Source: a virus. Taken from it: a stretch of 26,964 nucleotides of DNA. The position numbers and the translations under genes were made by a program. The stretch lies in IMG/VR virus record IMGVR_UViG_3300029908_000125, positions 1 through 26,964 of that record, one strand, 5' to 3'. Of the stretch, positions 1 to 6,459 are shown piece after piece. Below the pieces are notes generated by a model. The model saw only the letters and a list, made by a program, of their open reading frames with translations, made no database searches and had not been told where the DNA came from. How positions within the stretch are numbered: position 1 is the first letter of the stretch; the number at the start of each line of letters is the position of its first letter.

Positions 1-1
1 A

Positions 2-913
2 CATGACCAGAAACGCGATGCGAACCTTGCAGCGCTCCGGGCGATGTTGCTGAATAAAACCTATAAGGCAGGCGGTTATGATGTGTTTAAAATACATGAA
101 CCAAAGGAGCGCGAGGTATACAGATCGGATTATTATCCGCACCGGATATTGCACCATGCGATACTGAATCACCTGGAGCCGGTGCTTACATCCATTTTTA
201 CAGCGGATACTTATAGCTGCATAAAGGGAAAAGGCATACACGGGGCTTTCTATGCGGTAAAACGGGCATTTAAGGATGTGCCAGGCACAACGTATTGCCT
301 GAAGATGGATGTGCGGAAATTCTACCCTAATGTAGACCATGATATACTTATGGATCTGCTGCGAAGGAAGTTTAAGGATAATGATCTTTTGTGGCTGCTG
401 GAGGAGATTATACGGAGCGCACCGGGCTTGCCCATCGGCAACTATCTGAGCCAGGGACTGGCTAATTATTACCTCGCGGGGTTTGATCACTGGATCAAAG
501 AGGTAAAGGGTGTAAAATACTACTTCAGGTATGCTGATGATCTTGTGATCCTGGCACCGGATAAACCTACGCTGCACCAACTATTGGCAGATATAAGAGA
601 GTATCTGGCTACGAAGTTGAAGCTGGAGGTAAAGGGTAACTACCAGGTATTTCCGGTAGATAAGCGTGGACTGGACTTTGTGGGGTATGTGTTTTTCCAT
701 ACGCACATCCTAGTGCGTAAGCGGATCAAGAAAAACTTTGCCAGGAAACTGAAGAAAAGTAAAGACCCGGCAATGATCGCCTCGTACAATGGCTTTTTGA
801 AGCATGGGAATTGCAGACACCTAAAAAAGAAACTATTACATGAAAAGATTCAGCGACCTGAACATAACGATAGCAGACGGGCCATTCACGGGAAAGAAAA
901 AGGAAATGGATGA
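2..913 (+). CDS. Reverse transcriptase, DGR type, 5' end outside window
   Basis: This is an RNA-directed DNA polymerase. The frame is open from base 2 through the ATG at 44, and the residues before that ATG read as part of the protein, so the true start lies left of the window. Counting from the Met at 44, palm motif A is KMDVRKFYPNVDHD (Asp 89), the catalytic motif is FRYADDLVIL (YADD 163-166), and the motif before it is PIGNYLSQGLAN (130-141). GNxxSQ at that place, in the position where group II intron enzymes have QGxxxSP, is typical of diversity-generating retroelements (DGRs). No maturase or endonuclease domain follows. The last 25 or so residues are Lys/Arg/His-rich and overlap the next gene by 74 bp, which is unusually long. 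Assignment as a reverse transcriptase is certain. DGR membership is likely, but no template or variable repeat is visible here. Confidence 0.9.
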   Translation, partial: HDQKRDANLAALRAMLLNKTYKAGGYDVFKIHEPKEREVYRSDYYPHRILHHAILNHLEPVLTSIFTADTYSCIKGKGIHGAFYAVKRAFKDVPGTTYCLKMDVRKFYPNVDHDILMDLLRRKFKDNDLLWLLEEIIRSAPGLPIGNYLSQGLANYYLAGFDHWIKEVKGVKYYFRYADDLVILAPDKPTLHQLLADIREYLATKLKLEVKGNYQVFPVDKRGLDFVGYVFFHTHILVRKRIKKNFARKLKKSKDPAMIASYNGFLKHGNCRHLKKKLLHEKIQRPEHNDSRRAIHGKEKGNG

Positions 914-1142
914 ACTTTTTGACCAGGAGATTGAAATACATGATTACAGAGTGGTTGATTCCAAGTTCCCGAAGCCAGGATGCGAAAAGTGCCTGCATAT
1001 GCAGATAGCTATTGACGGCAAAAAATATGTTGCTTTCTGCTCATCGAAAAACCTGATCAGAAACCTAGATCAGATAGTAAAAGAGGACTTCCCGATAGTA
1101 ACAACAATTAGAAAAGACGGTAAAAAATTCATATTTACATAA
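840..1142 (+). CDS. Small protein encoded beside the reverse transcriptase
   Basis: A 100-residue protein that I do not recognise by name. It starts at an ATG inside the 3' end of the reverse transcriptase gene (74-bp overlap, different frame) and ends 10 bp before the next small gene. The composition suggests a small beta-rich domain: it has a GCEKCLHMQIAIDGKKYV stretch with a CxxC pair (residues about 48-51) and ends in KKFIFT. It has none of the long helices expected of the DGR accessory protein Avd. The overlap suggests co-expression with the polymerase, so it may be an accessory factor such as a nucleic-acid-binding partner. That role is inferred from position only. Confidence 0.7.
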   Translation: MKRFSDLNITIADGPFTGKKKEMDELFDQEIEIHDYRVVDSKFPKPGCEKCLHMQIAIDGKKYVAFCSSKNLIRNLDQIVKEDFPIVTTIRKDGKKFIFT

Positions 1143-1151
1143 ACAGCAGTT

Positions 1152-1344
1152 ATGTTACGAACAACTAAACCTAACAGGAGGTATTATCTAAACAGGCGTG
1201 TAAAGGGCTTTGCGCGGCTTAATTCGGGCGCTCATATTATCTCCCTTAGTTCTGCGCAATGGGGGGGGGGTAAATAGTCAGCAAATGGCCTATATGCATG
1301 AGCTGCGCGATAAATACGGATACGCAATACAATTGGAGCTGTGA
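1152..1344 (+). pseudogene. Small conserved-looking gene frameshifted at a G10 tract
   Basis: From the ATG at 1152 the frame reads a basic peptide (about 40 residues, including RRYYLNRRVKGFARLNSG) into a run of ten G at 1261-1270, then stops at the TAG at 1275-1277. With nine G instead of ten, the frame continues through VNSQQMAYMHELRDKYGYAI and ends at the TGA at 1342-1344, giving a 63-residue protein. Both halves look like real coding sequence, so one gene is broken by a single extra G. The cause could be a sequencing or assembly error in the homopolymer, slipped-strand variation, or a fixed mutation. The function is unknown. It sits between the reverse transcriptase partner and the ATPase gene, all on the same strand. 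Confidence 0.55.
1261..1270 (+). repeat. G10 homopolymer tract
   Basis: Ten consecutive G bases within the small gene at 1152-1344. Nine G restores one continuous frame. It is the longest G run noticed in the window, and it is the kind of tract that varies in length by slippage. Confidence 0.9.
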
Positions 1345-1381
1345 CCCCATAATACTTACCCTTTAATACTACTATAATTTA

Positions 1382-2158
1382 ATGTCGACCCTTGGAACGG
1401 AACAATTACTTGCAAAGAAATTTACACGACTGGAACTGAGTGATGAATGGAGTGGTACAATGGGTAACCTGGCGGAGGTGTTTATGATCATCATATACGG
1501 GGAAAGCGGAGAGGGGAAAACGGAGTTCTGTTATCAATTGGCAAAGGAGCTATCCCGGTTTGGGAATGTGAAGTGGATGGGTTATGAGACGGGCCATGCT
1601 GCCAGTATACAAGACGGGGTGGCAAGGAATAGCCTGAAAGGACTGCCGATAACATGGGATGACCCATGGGATGAAAAGCCAAAGGACAAAAAAGCTATTG
1701 ATGCGTTTGTGCCGCCTGCGGATATGCCAATGAGTAAGAATATAAACGCTAACCGACTATTCATAGCTCTATACCTACAAATGAGTAAGGCGAAGAGCGC
1801 AAAATATTGGTTCCTTGACAGCGCTGACGCCACCGGGTTTACTGAACAGCAGGTTTTGTGGCTATGGGCGCAATTCAAGAAAAAGAAGGGTGTTATATAC
1901 ATAGCTCACGGGGAGGGAAAGAAGCCACTGAAAGCTGTAAGCAGGGCCATAGAATTTTATGGTGATGCAGGTATAGTGGTGAAGAGCTTTATAGCGCGGC
2001 CTTTGAAAAGCAGGTTTGGAGGGTTTAAGCCCAGGGTAGTGTTTGAGGATAAGGCCAGGGAGCTAGACCCATTGTTTTTTGAAAAGATAGATGAGGCGAA
2101 TAAAAACCAAGCGCCAAAGAAAAAGAAAAAAGAGAAAGCACCTAAAGTAACTGACTGA
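1382..2158 (+). CDS. Phage P-loop ATPase (RecA/Sak4-like)
   Basis: A 258-residue ATPase. Walker A is GESGEGKT (residues 40-47), Walker B is YWFLDSAD with Asp near 146, and IYIAHGEGKK (about 171-180) fits a sensor strand. The tail is very Lys-rich (KKKKKEK near the C-terminus), which suggests nucleic-acid contact or disorder. Known relatives with this architecture are phage RecA-fold recombination ATPases (Sak4/AAA_24 type). In a Mu-like phage the transposition ATPase B would be an alternative, but no transposase is present to support it. The start is the ATG after an A/T-rich leader. Its stop overlaps the next start (TGATG), so the two genes are translationally coupled. Probable role: DNA replication, recombination or transposition early in infection. 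Confidence 0.75.
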   Translation: MSTLGTEQLLAKKFTRLELSDEWSGTMGNLAEVFMIIIYGESGEGKTEFCYQLAKELSRFGNVKWMGYETGHAASIQDGVARNSLKGLPITWDDPWDEKPKDKKAIDAFVPPADMPMSKNINANRLFIALYLQMSKAKSAKYWFLDSADATGFTEQQVLWLWAQFKKKKGVIYIAHGEGKKPLKAVSRAIEFYGDAGIVVKSFIARPLKSRFGGFKPRVVFEDKARELDPLFFEKIDEANKNQAPKKKKKEKAPKVTD

Positions 2159-2604
2159 TGACAAAATTTGTACTTATACCGGAATCGTTTAGCGGGAATA
2201 TCAGCTTCATTTATAACGGGGCTGGATTATTAATGGAGTTCTGTGTTAATAGCTGGGATATAGCCGGTGAGCTTCATGTAGGGGTATTGCACAGTCTGCG
2301 TCATTGCCTGACTGACGCGCAGCTACTGGAATTTGCAAAGAAGCATGGATATAAGATACGCAGGGAGCAGATAGACCTGAGTTTTGAGCGGTTTAAAATA
2401 ATGTATGGTATAGCACGAGACACTTTCAGGGCGGAGCCGCTGTGGAATAAAATGAAGGAAAAGGAACAATATCATACACTAATAAACCTGAAGGCTTATA
2501 AACGTTTCTGCAAGCGCAACCCGACCTATATACAGATGTACCCTGCTGCTTACCTGAGAGCGCATACAAAGGATGATTGGGATAAGGTGCCTGACTTCAA
2601 ATAA
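2158..2604 (+). CDS. Hypothetical early phage protein
   Basis: A 148-residue protein of unknown function, coupled to the ATPase gene by a TGATG junction. It is mixed alpha/beta with a charged helical second half (KMKEKEQYHTLINLKAY region) and no signal peptide or membrane segment. The N-terminal half contains VNSWDIAGELHVG, after which it becomes mainly helical. Its place after the ATPase suggests the same replication or recombination unit. I see no catalytic motif. The stop runs into an A/T-rich repeat at 2603-2638. Confidence 0.7.
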   Translation: MTKFVLIPESFSGNISFIYNGAGLLMEFCVNSWDIAGELHVGVLHSLRHCLTDAQLLEFAKKHGYKIRREQIDLSFERFKIMYGIARDTFRAEPLWNKMKEKEQYHTLINLKAYKRFCKRNPTYIQMYPAAYLRAHTKDDWDKVPDFK

Positions 2605-2638
2605 TTTGAAAATGTGAAAATTTGAAAATATGCAAATT
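2603..2638 (+). repeat. Short tandem-type repeat (TTTGAAAAT family)
   Basis: The junction between two genes consists of imperfect repeats of a TTTGAAAATgTGAAAA-like unit. This type of repeat is, from general familiarity, common between genes in Bacteroidota chromosomes. It begins at the stop codon of the upstream gene and contains the ATG (2630) of the downstream gene, so it supplies that gene's start codon and first few codons. Confidence 0.6.
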
Positions 2639-3046
2639 GAGAAAGAGCAAATAAAGCAGATACATACCATACTGGCGCGGATGGGTAAGGCTAATGAGAA
2701 ATCTTTTAAAATGGAGCTGGTACAGGACTATACCAATAAAAGGGAAACGAGCACTACCGGACTGACGTATGAGGAGGCTACAGCTATGATCGCTGACCTG
2801 AACCGGCTGGCCGGGCTTACGCCCGACCAGATAAAAGCAAATGCCAAGAGGTGGCGTATACTGGCCTATGCTCACCAAATGGGTTGGGAAGTGACTGGCG
2901 GTAAAGTGGATATAGCGCGTGTGGATGGGTGGTGTATAGAATATGGCTACCTGCATAAGGCACTTAATGATTATAGCCTGGTAGAACTGAGCAAGCTAGT
3001 GTGGCAGATGGAAATGGTGTATAAAAGCTATTTAACTTCAATTTGA
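2630..3046 (+). CDS. Early protein, possibly GemA-like (DUF1018)
   Basis: A 138-residue helical protein. It opens with KEQIKQIHTILARMGKANEK, followed by a segment containing GLTYEEATAMIADLNRL (about 44-60), then a second half starting KRWRILAYAHQMGW. That layout (an N-terminal KxIH helix, an LTxxEA helix that selects rows, then a domain starting with a WRILAYAHQ-type helix) resembles the Mu gp16/GemA family, but the resemblance is loose and judged by eye. GemA proteins are early Mu-type regulators. The start codon lies inside an A/T-rich repeat. It follows the ATPase gene and one hypothetical gene on the same strand. Alternative: an unrelated early protein. Confidence 0.6.
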   Translation: MQIEKEQIKQIHTILARMGKANEKSFKMELVQDYTNKRETSTTGLTYEEATAMIADLNRLAGLTPDQIKANAKRWRILAYAHQMGWEVTGGKVDIARVDGWCIEYGYLHKALNDYSLVELSKLVWQMEMVYKSYLTSI

Positions 3047-3068
3047 TACCTTTACAAAAACCAATGTT

Positions 3069-3575
3069 ATGAAAAAACTGATATTATTTATTGTATGCCT
3101 GATGGTAGTTATTGGCGCAGAGGCGCAGCTACAAGGCCGCGCTTATTTAGACAGTGTTTATAATGCTCCTGATAATAAAAGGGCTGATGTCGCAAGGGAA
3201 AAAGAGAATTCAATTATAAAAAAACATTATAAAGATTCAGTTCTTTTAGCTGGGGAAAGGCAACAACTTGCTATCGTACAGCATTATAATGATTCTATAA
3301 GTAAAATTGGATCTGCAAAAAACGACAGAATCAATGCGGCTTATCCTGGTAAGATGATCAAAAAATATGGTAAAGCAGCGTATGATAATGCCGTAGCCGG
3401 TAAAATATGGATTGGCATGCCGGATGAGTTATGTGTACGGTCTTTAGGAACGCCGAACCGTTCAGAGACAAACTATACGAATCGCGGCACGTCCGAAACA
3501 TGGATATATAACGGTAGAGATTATGTAATTACTTTCAAGAATCATAAGGCAATTGCCATAACTACAAATGAATAA
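3069..3575 (+). CDS. Exported protein with SmpA/OmlA-like C-terminal domain
   Basis: A 168-residue protein with a clear Sec signal peptide: MKK, a hydrophobic core to about residue 16, and probable cleavage at AEA/Q near 19-20, with the Gln typical of Bacteroidota. The middle (about 25-90) is charged and helical. The last 60 residues (KIWIGMPDELCVRSLGTP, then ETWIYNGRDYVITFKNHKA) match the pattern of small SmpA/OmlA (BLIP-like) beta domains. The DNA is more A/T-rich than the neighbours. An imperfect Bacteroidota -7 box (TACCTTTA, 3047-3054) lies just upstream. With the next two genes it forms a group closed by a terminator, so it looks like a moron expressed in lysogeny. Possible role: altering the cell envelope or excluding other phages (inference). 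Confidence 0.7.
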   Translation: MKKLILFIVCLMVVIGAEAQLQGRAYLDSVYNAPDNKRADVAREKENSIIKKHYKDSVLLAGERQQLAIVQHYNDSISKIGSAKNDRINAAYPGKMIKKYGKAAYDNAVAGKIWIGMPDELCVRSLGTPNRSETNYTNRGTSETWIYNGRDYVITFKNHKAIAITTNE

Positions 3576-3741
3576 GCGATCACAAAAATATTTTTTACAG
3601 AAACGGCAAATAATGTTGCCTGCTAAAATTGTGCATGTGGGTATGGCTGATGTGATCAGGACGGAGCCGGTGAACTATGTGGCGACTAAAAAACGTAATG
3701 CTCCGGGGGAGTATGAAATAACCAAGGAGAAAAGAAATTAG
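3568..3741 (+). CDS. Small basic protein (57 aa)
   Basis: The ATG at 3568 overlaps the end of the exported-protein gene by 8 bp and the frame runs to the TAG at 3739-3741. The product is about 57 residues and very basic (starts MNKRSQKYFLQKRQIMLPAK, ends EITKEKRN), with no membrane segment. The start of the next gene lies 1 bp after the stop. The tight packing and even codon use support a real gene. No family is recognised. Confidence 0.55.
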   Translation: MNKRSQKYFLQKRQIMLPAKIVHVGMADVIRTEPVNYVATKKRNAPGEYEITKEKRN

Positions 3742-3742
3742 T

Positions 3743-4018
3743 ATGGCTGTATTTTTACACAAACGAGGATTCGGCTGTAGCCGACCAGGAGCACATGAGA
3801 CTGAATATATCAATCTCGTTAACTGCCCCCGTTGCATTAAATGGATGAATGAAATTGGTGGCTATGAACGTAGTAGAAAATCTGAGGCGGATCAATTTGC
3901 TTATGATATCACTATGAATGCACCACTACTTGCATCAAGGGCTGAAATGGACGATTATAACAAAAGGCTTGAAGATAATAGGGCAAAGGCATATAAGCTG
4001 TTTAGGGTAATAGAGTAA
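3743..4018 (+). CDS. Small Cys-rich hypothetical protein
   Basis: A 91-residue protein that starts 1 bp after the previous stop. The N-terminal third carries Cys 12, His 18, Cys 28 and Cys 31 (NCPRC), which could bind zinc. The rest is a charged helix ending in KAYKLFRVIE. It is the last gene of the A/T-rich group and is followed by a terminator. The function is unknown. A small DNA- or RNA-binding protein is one possibility but is not established. Confidence 0.65.
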   Translation: MAVFLHKRGFGCSRPGAHETEYINLVNCPRCIKWMNEIGGYERSRKSEADQFAYDITMNAPLLASRAEMDDYNKRLEDNRAKAYKLFRVIE

Positions 4019-4060
4019 AGACGCTTTAAGCTAATGCATAGCTAGCTTCAGCAAATAGAA

Positions 4061-4085
4061 AGCCTCGCAAGTCGGGGCTTTTTTT
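4061..4085 (+). terminator. Rho-independent terminator
   Basis: A seven-base-pair stem (AGCCTCG with CGGGGCT, one G-T pair), loop CAAGT, and seven T at 4079-4085. It closes the rightward early/moron unit. The leftward unit ends at 4089, so transcription converges here. A short T-rich stretch on the other strand could make it act in both directions. Confidence 0.85.
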
Positions 4086-4088
4086 ATG

Positions 4089-4412
4089 CTACCACTCATA
4101 AAATGGCCATTTTTTTTTGAAGTCTTTGGCGGATGGGGATTCTTTTCGGAGGGCAAGTATGGCGTTGGAATTATCATCAAGCACCTGGGCAATGCGCTTT
4201 GTGGAAATGCTGAACTCGAAGCGAAGGTTTTTGAGTACATCGTTCGTGAGTTTCTTTTTCATGATCGTGTGGTAATAGTAACGTGCTACGAGCTTGTCGT
4301 TACGTTCCTGGTATAGTTCACTGTCTTGTGGTGGGTTTGCCAGCTCCTGATCAAATAGGGAGGGTGAAATACTCTGTGTAAGCTGTAGTAGTTTGTTCTT
4401 GCCGTAAGCCAT
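4089..4412 (-). CDS. Small helical phage protein, possibly DNA-binding
   Basis: A 107-residue protein and the last gene of the leftward unit. The core RNDKLVARYYYHTIMKKKL, then DVLKNLRFEFSISTKRIAQVL (about 37-78), reads like a helix-turn-helix-type fold in which a short turn separates two helices. I recall similar RN-x-LVARYYY proteins in Bacteroidota phages, without a known function. It starts at an ATG 72 bp after the upstream gene ends. A TATCTTTG box on the minus strand (4426-4433) is too close to the start to be convincing as its promoter. Confidence 0.65.
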   Translation of the reverse strand: MAYGKNKLLQLTQSISPSLFDQELANPPQDSELYQERNDKLVARYYYHTIMKKKLTNDVLKNLRFEFSISTKRIAQVLDDNSNAILALRKESPSAKDFKKKWPFYEW

Positions 4413-4484
4413 GTTGTGAGTATGACAAAGATAAGCGGGAATTTCAATATTATAAAATTACAACATCAAAATGTTAAACTTTCT

Positions 4485-4997
4485 TTACAAATCCATTTCG
4501 ATGTCTGGCGGCGCTGATGATCCGGGGATTAGTGTCCTTGTGCGTTGCGCAGAGTAGTCCTGGAAGTTGCACGAATATCTAAGGATGCGAACTTTCATAC
4601 CGGGCCGTCTGTTGTCACTACCGGCTTTGACGCGGCCCATTGGTGCGATGCCATCTGCGGGTGACCAGCCGTGCAGGGCTATGTTTAAATCGTATTCCAA
4701 ATCAAGTATTGATATTGCATCCTGTAAAAAGGTAGTTGGTGTATGGGCCTCGCTTGAGCTGTAGGGGTTGGTGAACAATTTTATAGTAATGTAGCCATCG
4801 CCTTCCTGGGCGAGGTTTGAAAGGTCGGAGAAATCCCACTCCGGGAAGTCTATAAGCACTCCGGGAAAGGTGACTGCGGGACGTTCTCTTGCTTCGAGCT
4901 GACCATAATCCAGGTCGATGAAATTTGCGAGGGCCGGAACCTGTGCGGTTATGCGCGCCTGAATGGCCTGGTAGATAACTGCAAATGGGCTGTTCAT
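4485..4997 (-). CDS. Probable tail terminator / gp37-like neck protein
   Basis: A 170-residue protein directly downstream of the G-like morphogenesis gene. It begins with a helix (SPFAVIYQAIQARITAQVP), then FIDLDYGQLEARERPAVTFPG, and continues with strands (GYITIKLFTNP). This helix-then-beta arrangement, with a PAVTFPGVLIDF strand, is typical of phage tail terminator or completion proteins, which cap the tail tube and join it to the head. In Mu the equivalent position is held by gp37. The assignment rests on position and general fold, not on a diagnostic motif. Confidence 0.6.
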   Translation of the reverse strand: MNSPFAVIYQAIQARITAQVPALANFIDLDYGQLEARERPAVTFPGVLIDFPEWDFSDLSNLAQEGDGYITIKLFTNPYSSSEAHTPTTFLQDAISILDLEYDLNIALHGWSPADGIAPMGRVKAGSDNRRPGMKVRILRYSCNFQDYSAQRTRTLIPGSSAPPDIEMDL

Positions 4998-4998
4998 G

Positions 4999-5559
4999 TT
5001 ATTTTATTTTAAAGGCGTTTGTAATATCTGTGGTGAACATAGTGCTGATGTCCCTGGTTAGCCTGCGGCTGTTGCCGAGGAACTTACGTTGCGGCATTTT
5101 AGTAGTGTATTCTTTGAAGCTGGCGCGACGGATGGTCTTTATGCCTCGCTGCTGCTGTACTGTTCTTGCCTTACCAAACCGCCATCTGCCATTTGTGGGG
5201 GCATGATCGAAATTGAGTATCTGGCCGTGTGCATAGTGCAGCGCTGTGCCTCCCTCATTGTGTATTTTGGCATATGGTACGTTAGTGCCTACTGTGACGC
5301 TATCGACTGTGGTATTTATTACTCTTATGCTCCTGCGGAGGCGACCGGTGAGTACCAGGATGGCGCGGCCTTCGTCTTTAGCCTTTTTGCTTTGGATAGG
5401 TGTCCATGGTTCAAATGAGTCGTCTGTCCAGCCGCCCAGGACAAATGCCTGGTTAGAATGCTGCACGATGATAGCGCCTGCCTTGGTCGGTAATGCGGCA
5501 AGTGTACGCTCCAGGTTGCGGCGTATCTGTGCAATAGGTATGGCTAACGGATCAGGCAT
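4999..5559 (-). CDS. Phage virion morphogenesis protein (Mu G-like)
   Basis: A protein of about 186 residues of the Mu gpG / phage tail S family, needed for head-tail joining. Diagnostic stretches are LVLTGRLRRSI, VGTNVPYAKIHNEGG and MPQRKFLGNS near the C-terminus. I chose the ATG at 5559, which overlaps the F-like stop by 8 bp. A TTG at 5577 would add six residues and increase the overlap to 26 bp. It follows the F-like gene and precedes the probable tail terminator, the same order as F-G in Mu. Confidence 0.85.
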   Translation of the reverse strand: MPDPLAIPIAQIRRNLERTLAALPTKAGAIIVQHSNQAFVLGGWTDDSFEPWTPIQSKKAKDEGRAILVLTGRLRRSIRVINTTVDSVTVGTNVPYAKIHNEGGTALHYAHGQILNFDHAPTNGRWRFGKARTVQQQRGIKTIRRASFKEYTTKMPQRKFLGNSRRLTRDISTMFTTDITNAFKIK

Positions 5560-6340
5560 CAGGGAGGTTTTTATCAACCCATTTGTTTAATTTTTTCTTT
5601 GACACTCCGTCATAGTATGGGTGATCGGGCGGAACGGCAAGCATTTTCTGTGCGAGGTTGACCCGGAATATTTTAGGTATGGCATCGGGCAGTGGTATCT
5701 TATCGGCGGGTGTAGCTTCGCCCGATGCGAGCTGGAGCATGCGGCAACGATCACGGAAATGGAGATCGCCATAGGCATATGACCAACACGGATCATCTAT
5801 AGGTGCGGTGAGGCCATCGTATACGGCGCATATCTGGCATTCCTTGGCATCGTGAACACCACTGCGGGTAATGAGCGGCATACTTTCCTCATTAGCCTTA
5901 AAACGCACGTAATCGGCGTTATGCTGCGAGGTGCTGAGTATGGTGGTGTATTCTGATTGTGCATATGCATTGTTCCAGGTATCCACGAGCTTAACAGCCT
6001 CGCGCCTCCAGTCGGTATATTCACGGACATGATCACCGTCCTTTAAAAGGAGGCTCAGCTCTTTGTTTACCTGATAGCTTTTGGCGGCGCTGAACTGCCA
6101 AACGTTGCGCTCCATAGAGGCAAGCATTTCAAAGTCGGGGGTGGTATAATCGACCTCCTCTAGGGTAGTGCCGTAGCCTTCCGTTACCGCTTTCATGTTG
6201 GACTCGGCGATACTAATCGCTGTGTCGGTATCTATATCACCTGCTGTAACTGCTCCATCATATATGTTTTGCAGGAGGGTTTCCCATATTTCGGGAAGCT
6301 TTGCAGCTTCGCCGGACTGATCGGCGGCGAGGGGGTGCAA
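5552..6340 (-). CDS. Phage head morphogenesis protein (Mu F-like); normal start missing
   Basis: A minor head protein of the Mu F family. The domain runs from EIWETLLQNIYDG through TPDFEMLASMERNVWQFSAAK to a Cys/His pattern (HDAKECQICAVYDG, then FRDRCRM) and PKIFRVNLAQKM. The first usable start is a TTG at 6340. The same frame is open upstream to 6484 and encodes IRADLENLYHGHSPSCGC, which looks like the family's normal N-terminus. No ATG, GTG or TTG occurs in that stretch. An ATA at 6463-6461 overlaps the portal stop as ATAA, where ATGA would be usual, so the start codon may have mutated. Codons 6347-6393 of the extended frame are a copy of the dispersed hairpin repeat. The gene may be initiated at AUA, start at TTG with a shortened N-terminus, or be impaired. 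Confidence 0.85.
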   Translation of the reverse strand: MHPLAADQSGEAAKLPEIWETLLQNIYDGAVTAGDIDTDTAISIAESNMKAVTEGYGTTLEEVDYTTPDFEMLASMERNVWQFSAAKSYQVNKELSLLLKDGDHVREYTDWRREAVKLVDTWNNAYAQSEYTTILSTSQHNADYVRFKANEESMPLITRSGVHDAKECQICAVYDGLTAPIDDPCWSYAYGDLHFRDRCRMLQLASGEATPADKIPLPDAIPKIFRVNLAQKMLAVPPDHPYYDGVSKKKLNKWVDKNLPDA

Positions 6341-6346
6341 AGCACA

Positions 6347-6393
6347 ACCACCTCCCCCTTCGGGTACTCCTCCTTGAACTAAGGAGGAGAGTT
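6347..6393 (+). repeat. 47-bp dispersed hairpin repeat, copy A
   Basis: The same sequence occurs at 13646-13692 and 17311-17358: a C-rich head (CCACCTCCCCCTTCGGGTA), then a CTCCTCCTT / AAGGAGGAG stem with a short loop. This copy differs only in its loop (AACTAA). Unlike the others, it lies within the open frame of the F-like gene, where it would encode about 16 Gly/Ser-rich residues on the minus strand. Confidence 0.85.
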
Positions 6394-6459
6394 GGCAGCC
6401 GCACGAAGGGCTATGGCCATGGTACAGGTTTTCAAGGTCAGCCCGGATACTGGCCGGGC

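Noticed and set aside
1175-1180. Strong Shine-Dalgarno AGGAGG
   Set aside because: No start codon with an open frame follows at a usable distance, and this genome rarely uses such sites.
1142-1381. Possible DGR template repeat next to the reverse transcriptase, because of AAC-rich bases near 1160
   Set aside because: No matching copy was seen elsewhere in the window and the stretch reads as a small coding region; adenines are not clustered as in a template.
4426-4433. Bacteroidota -7 box TATCTTTG on the minus strand
   Set aside because: Too close to the ATG at 4412 and no -33 partner at the right spacing.
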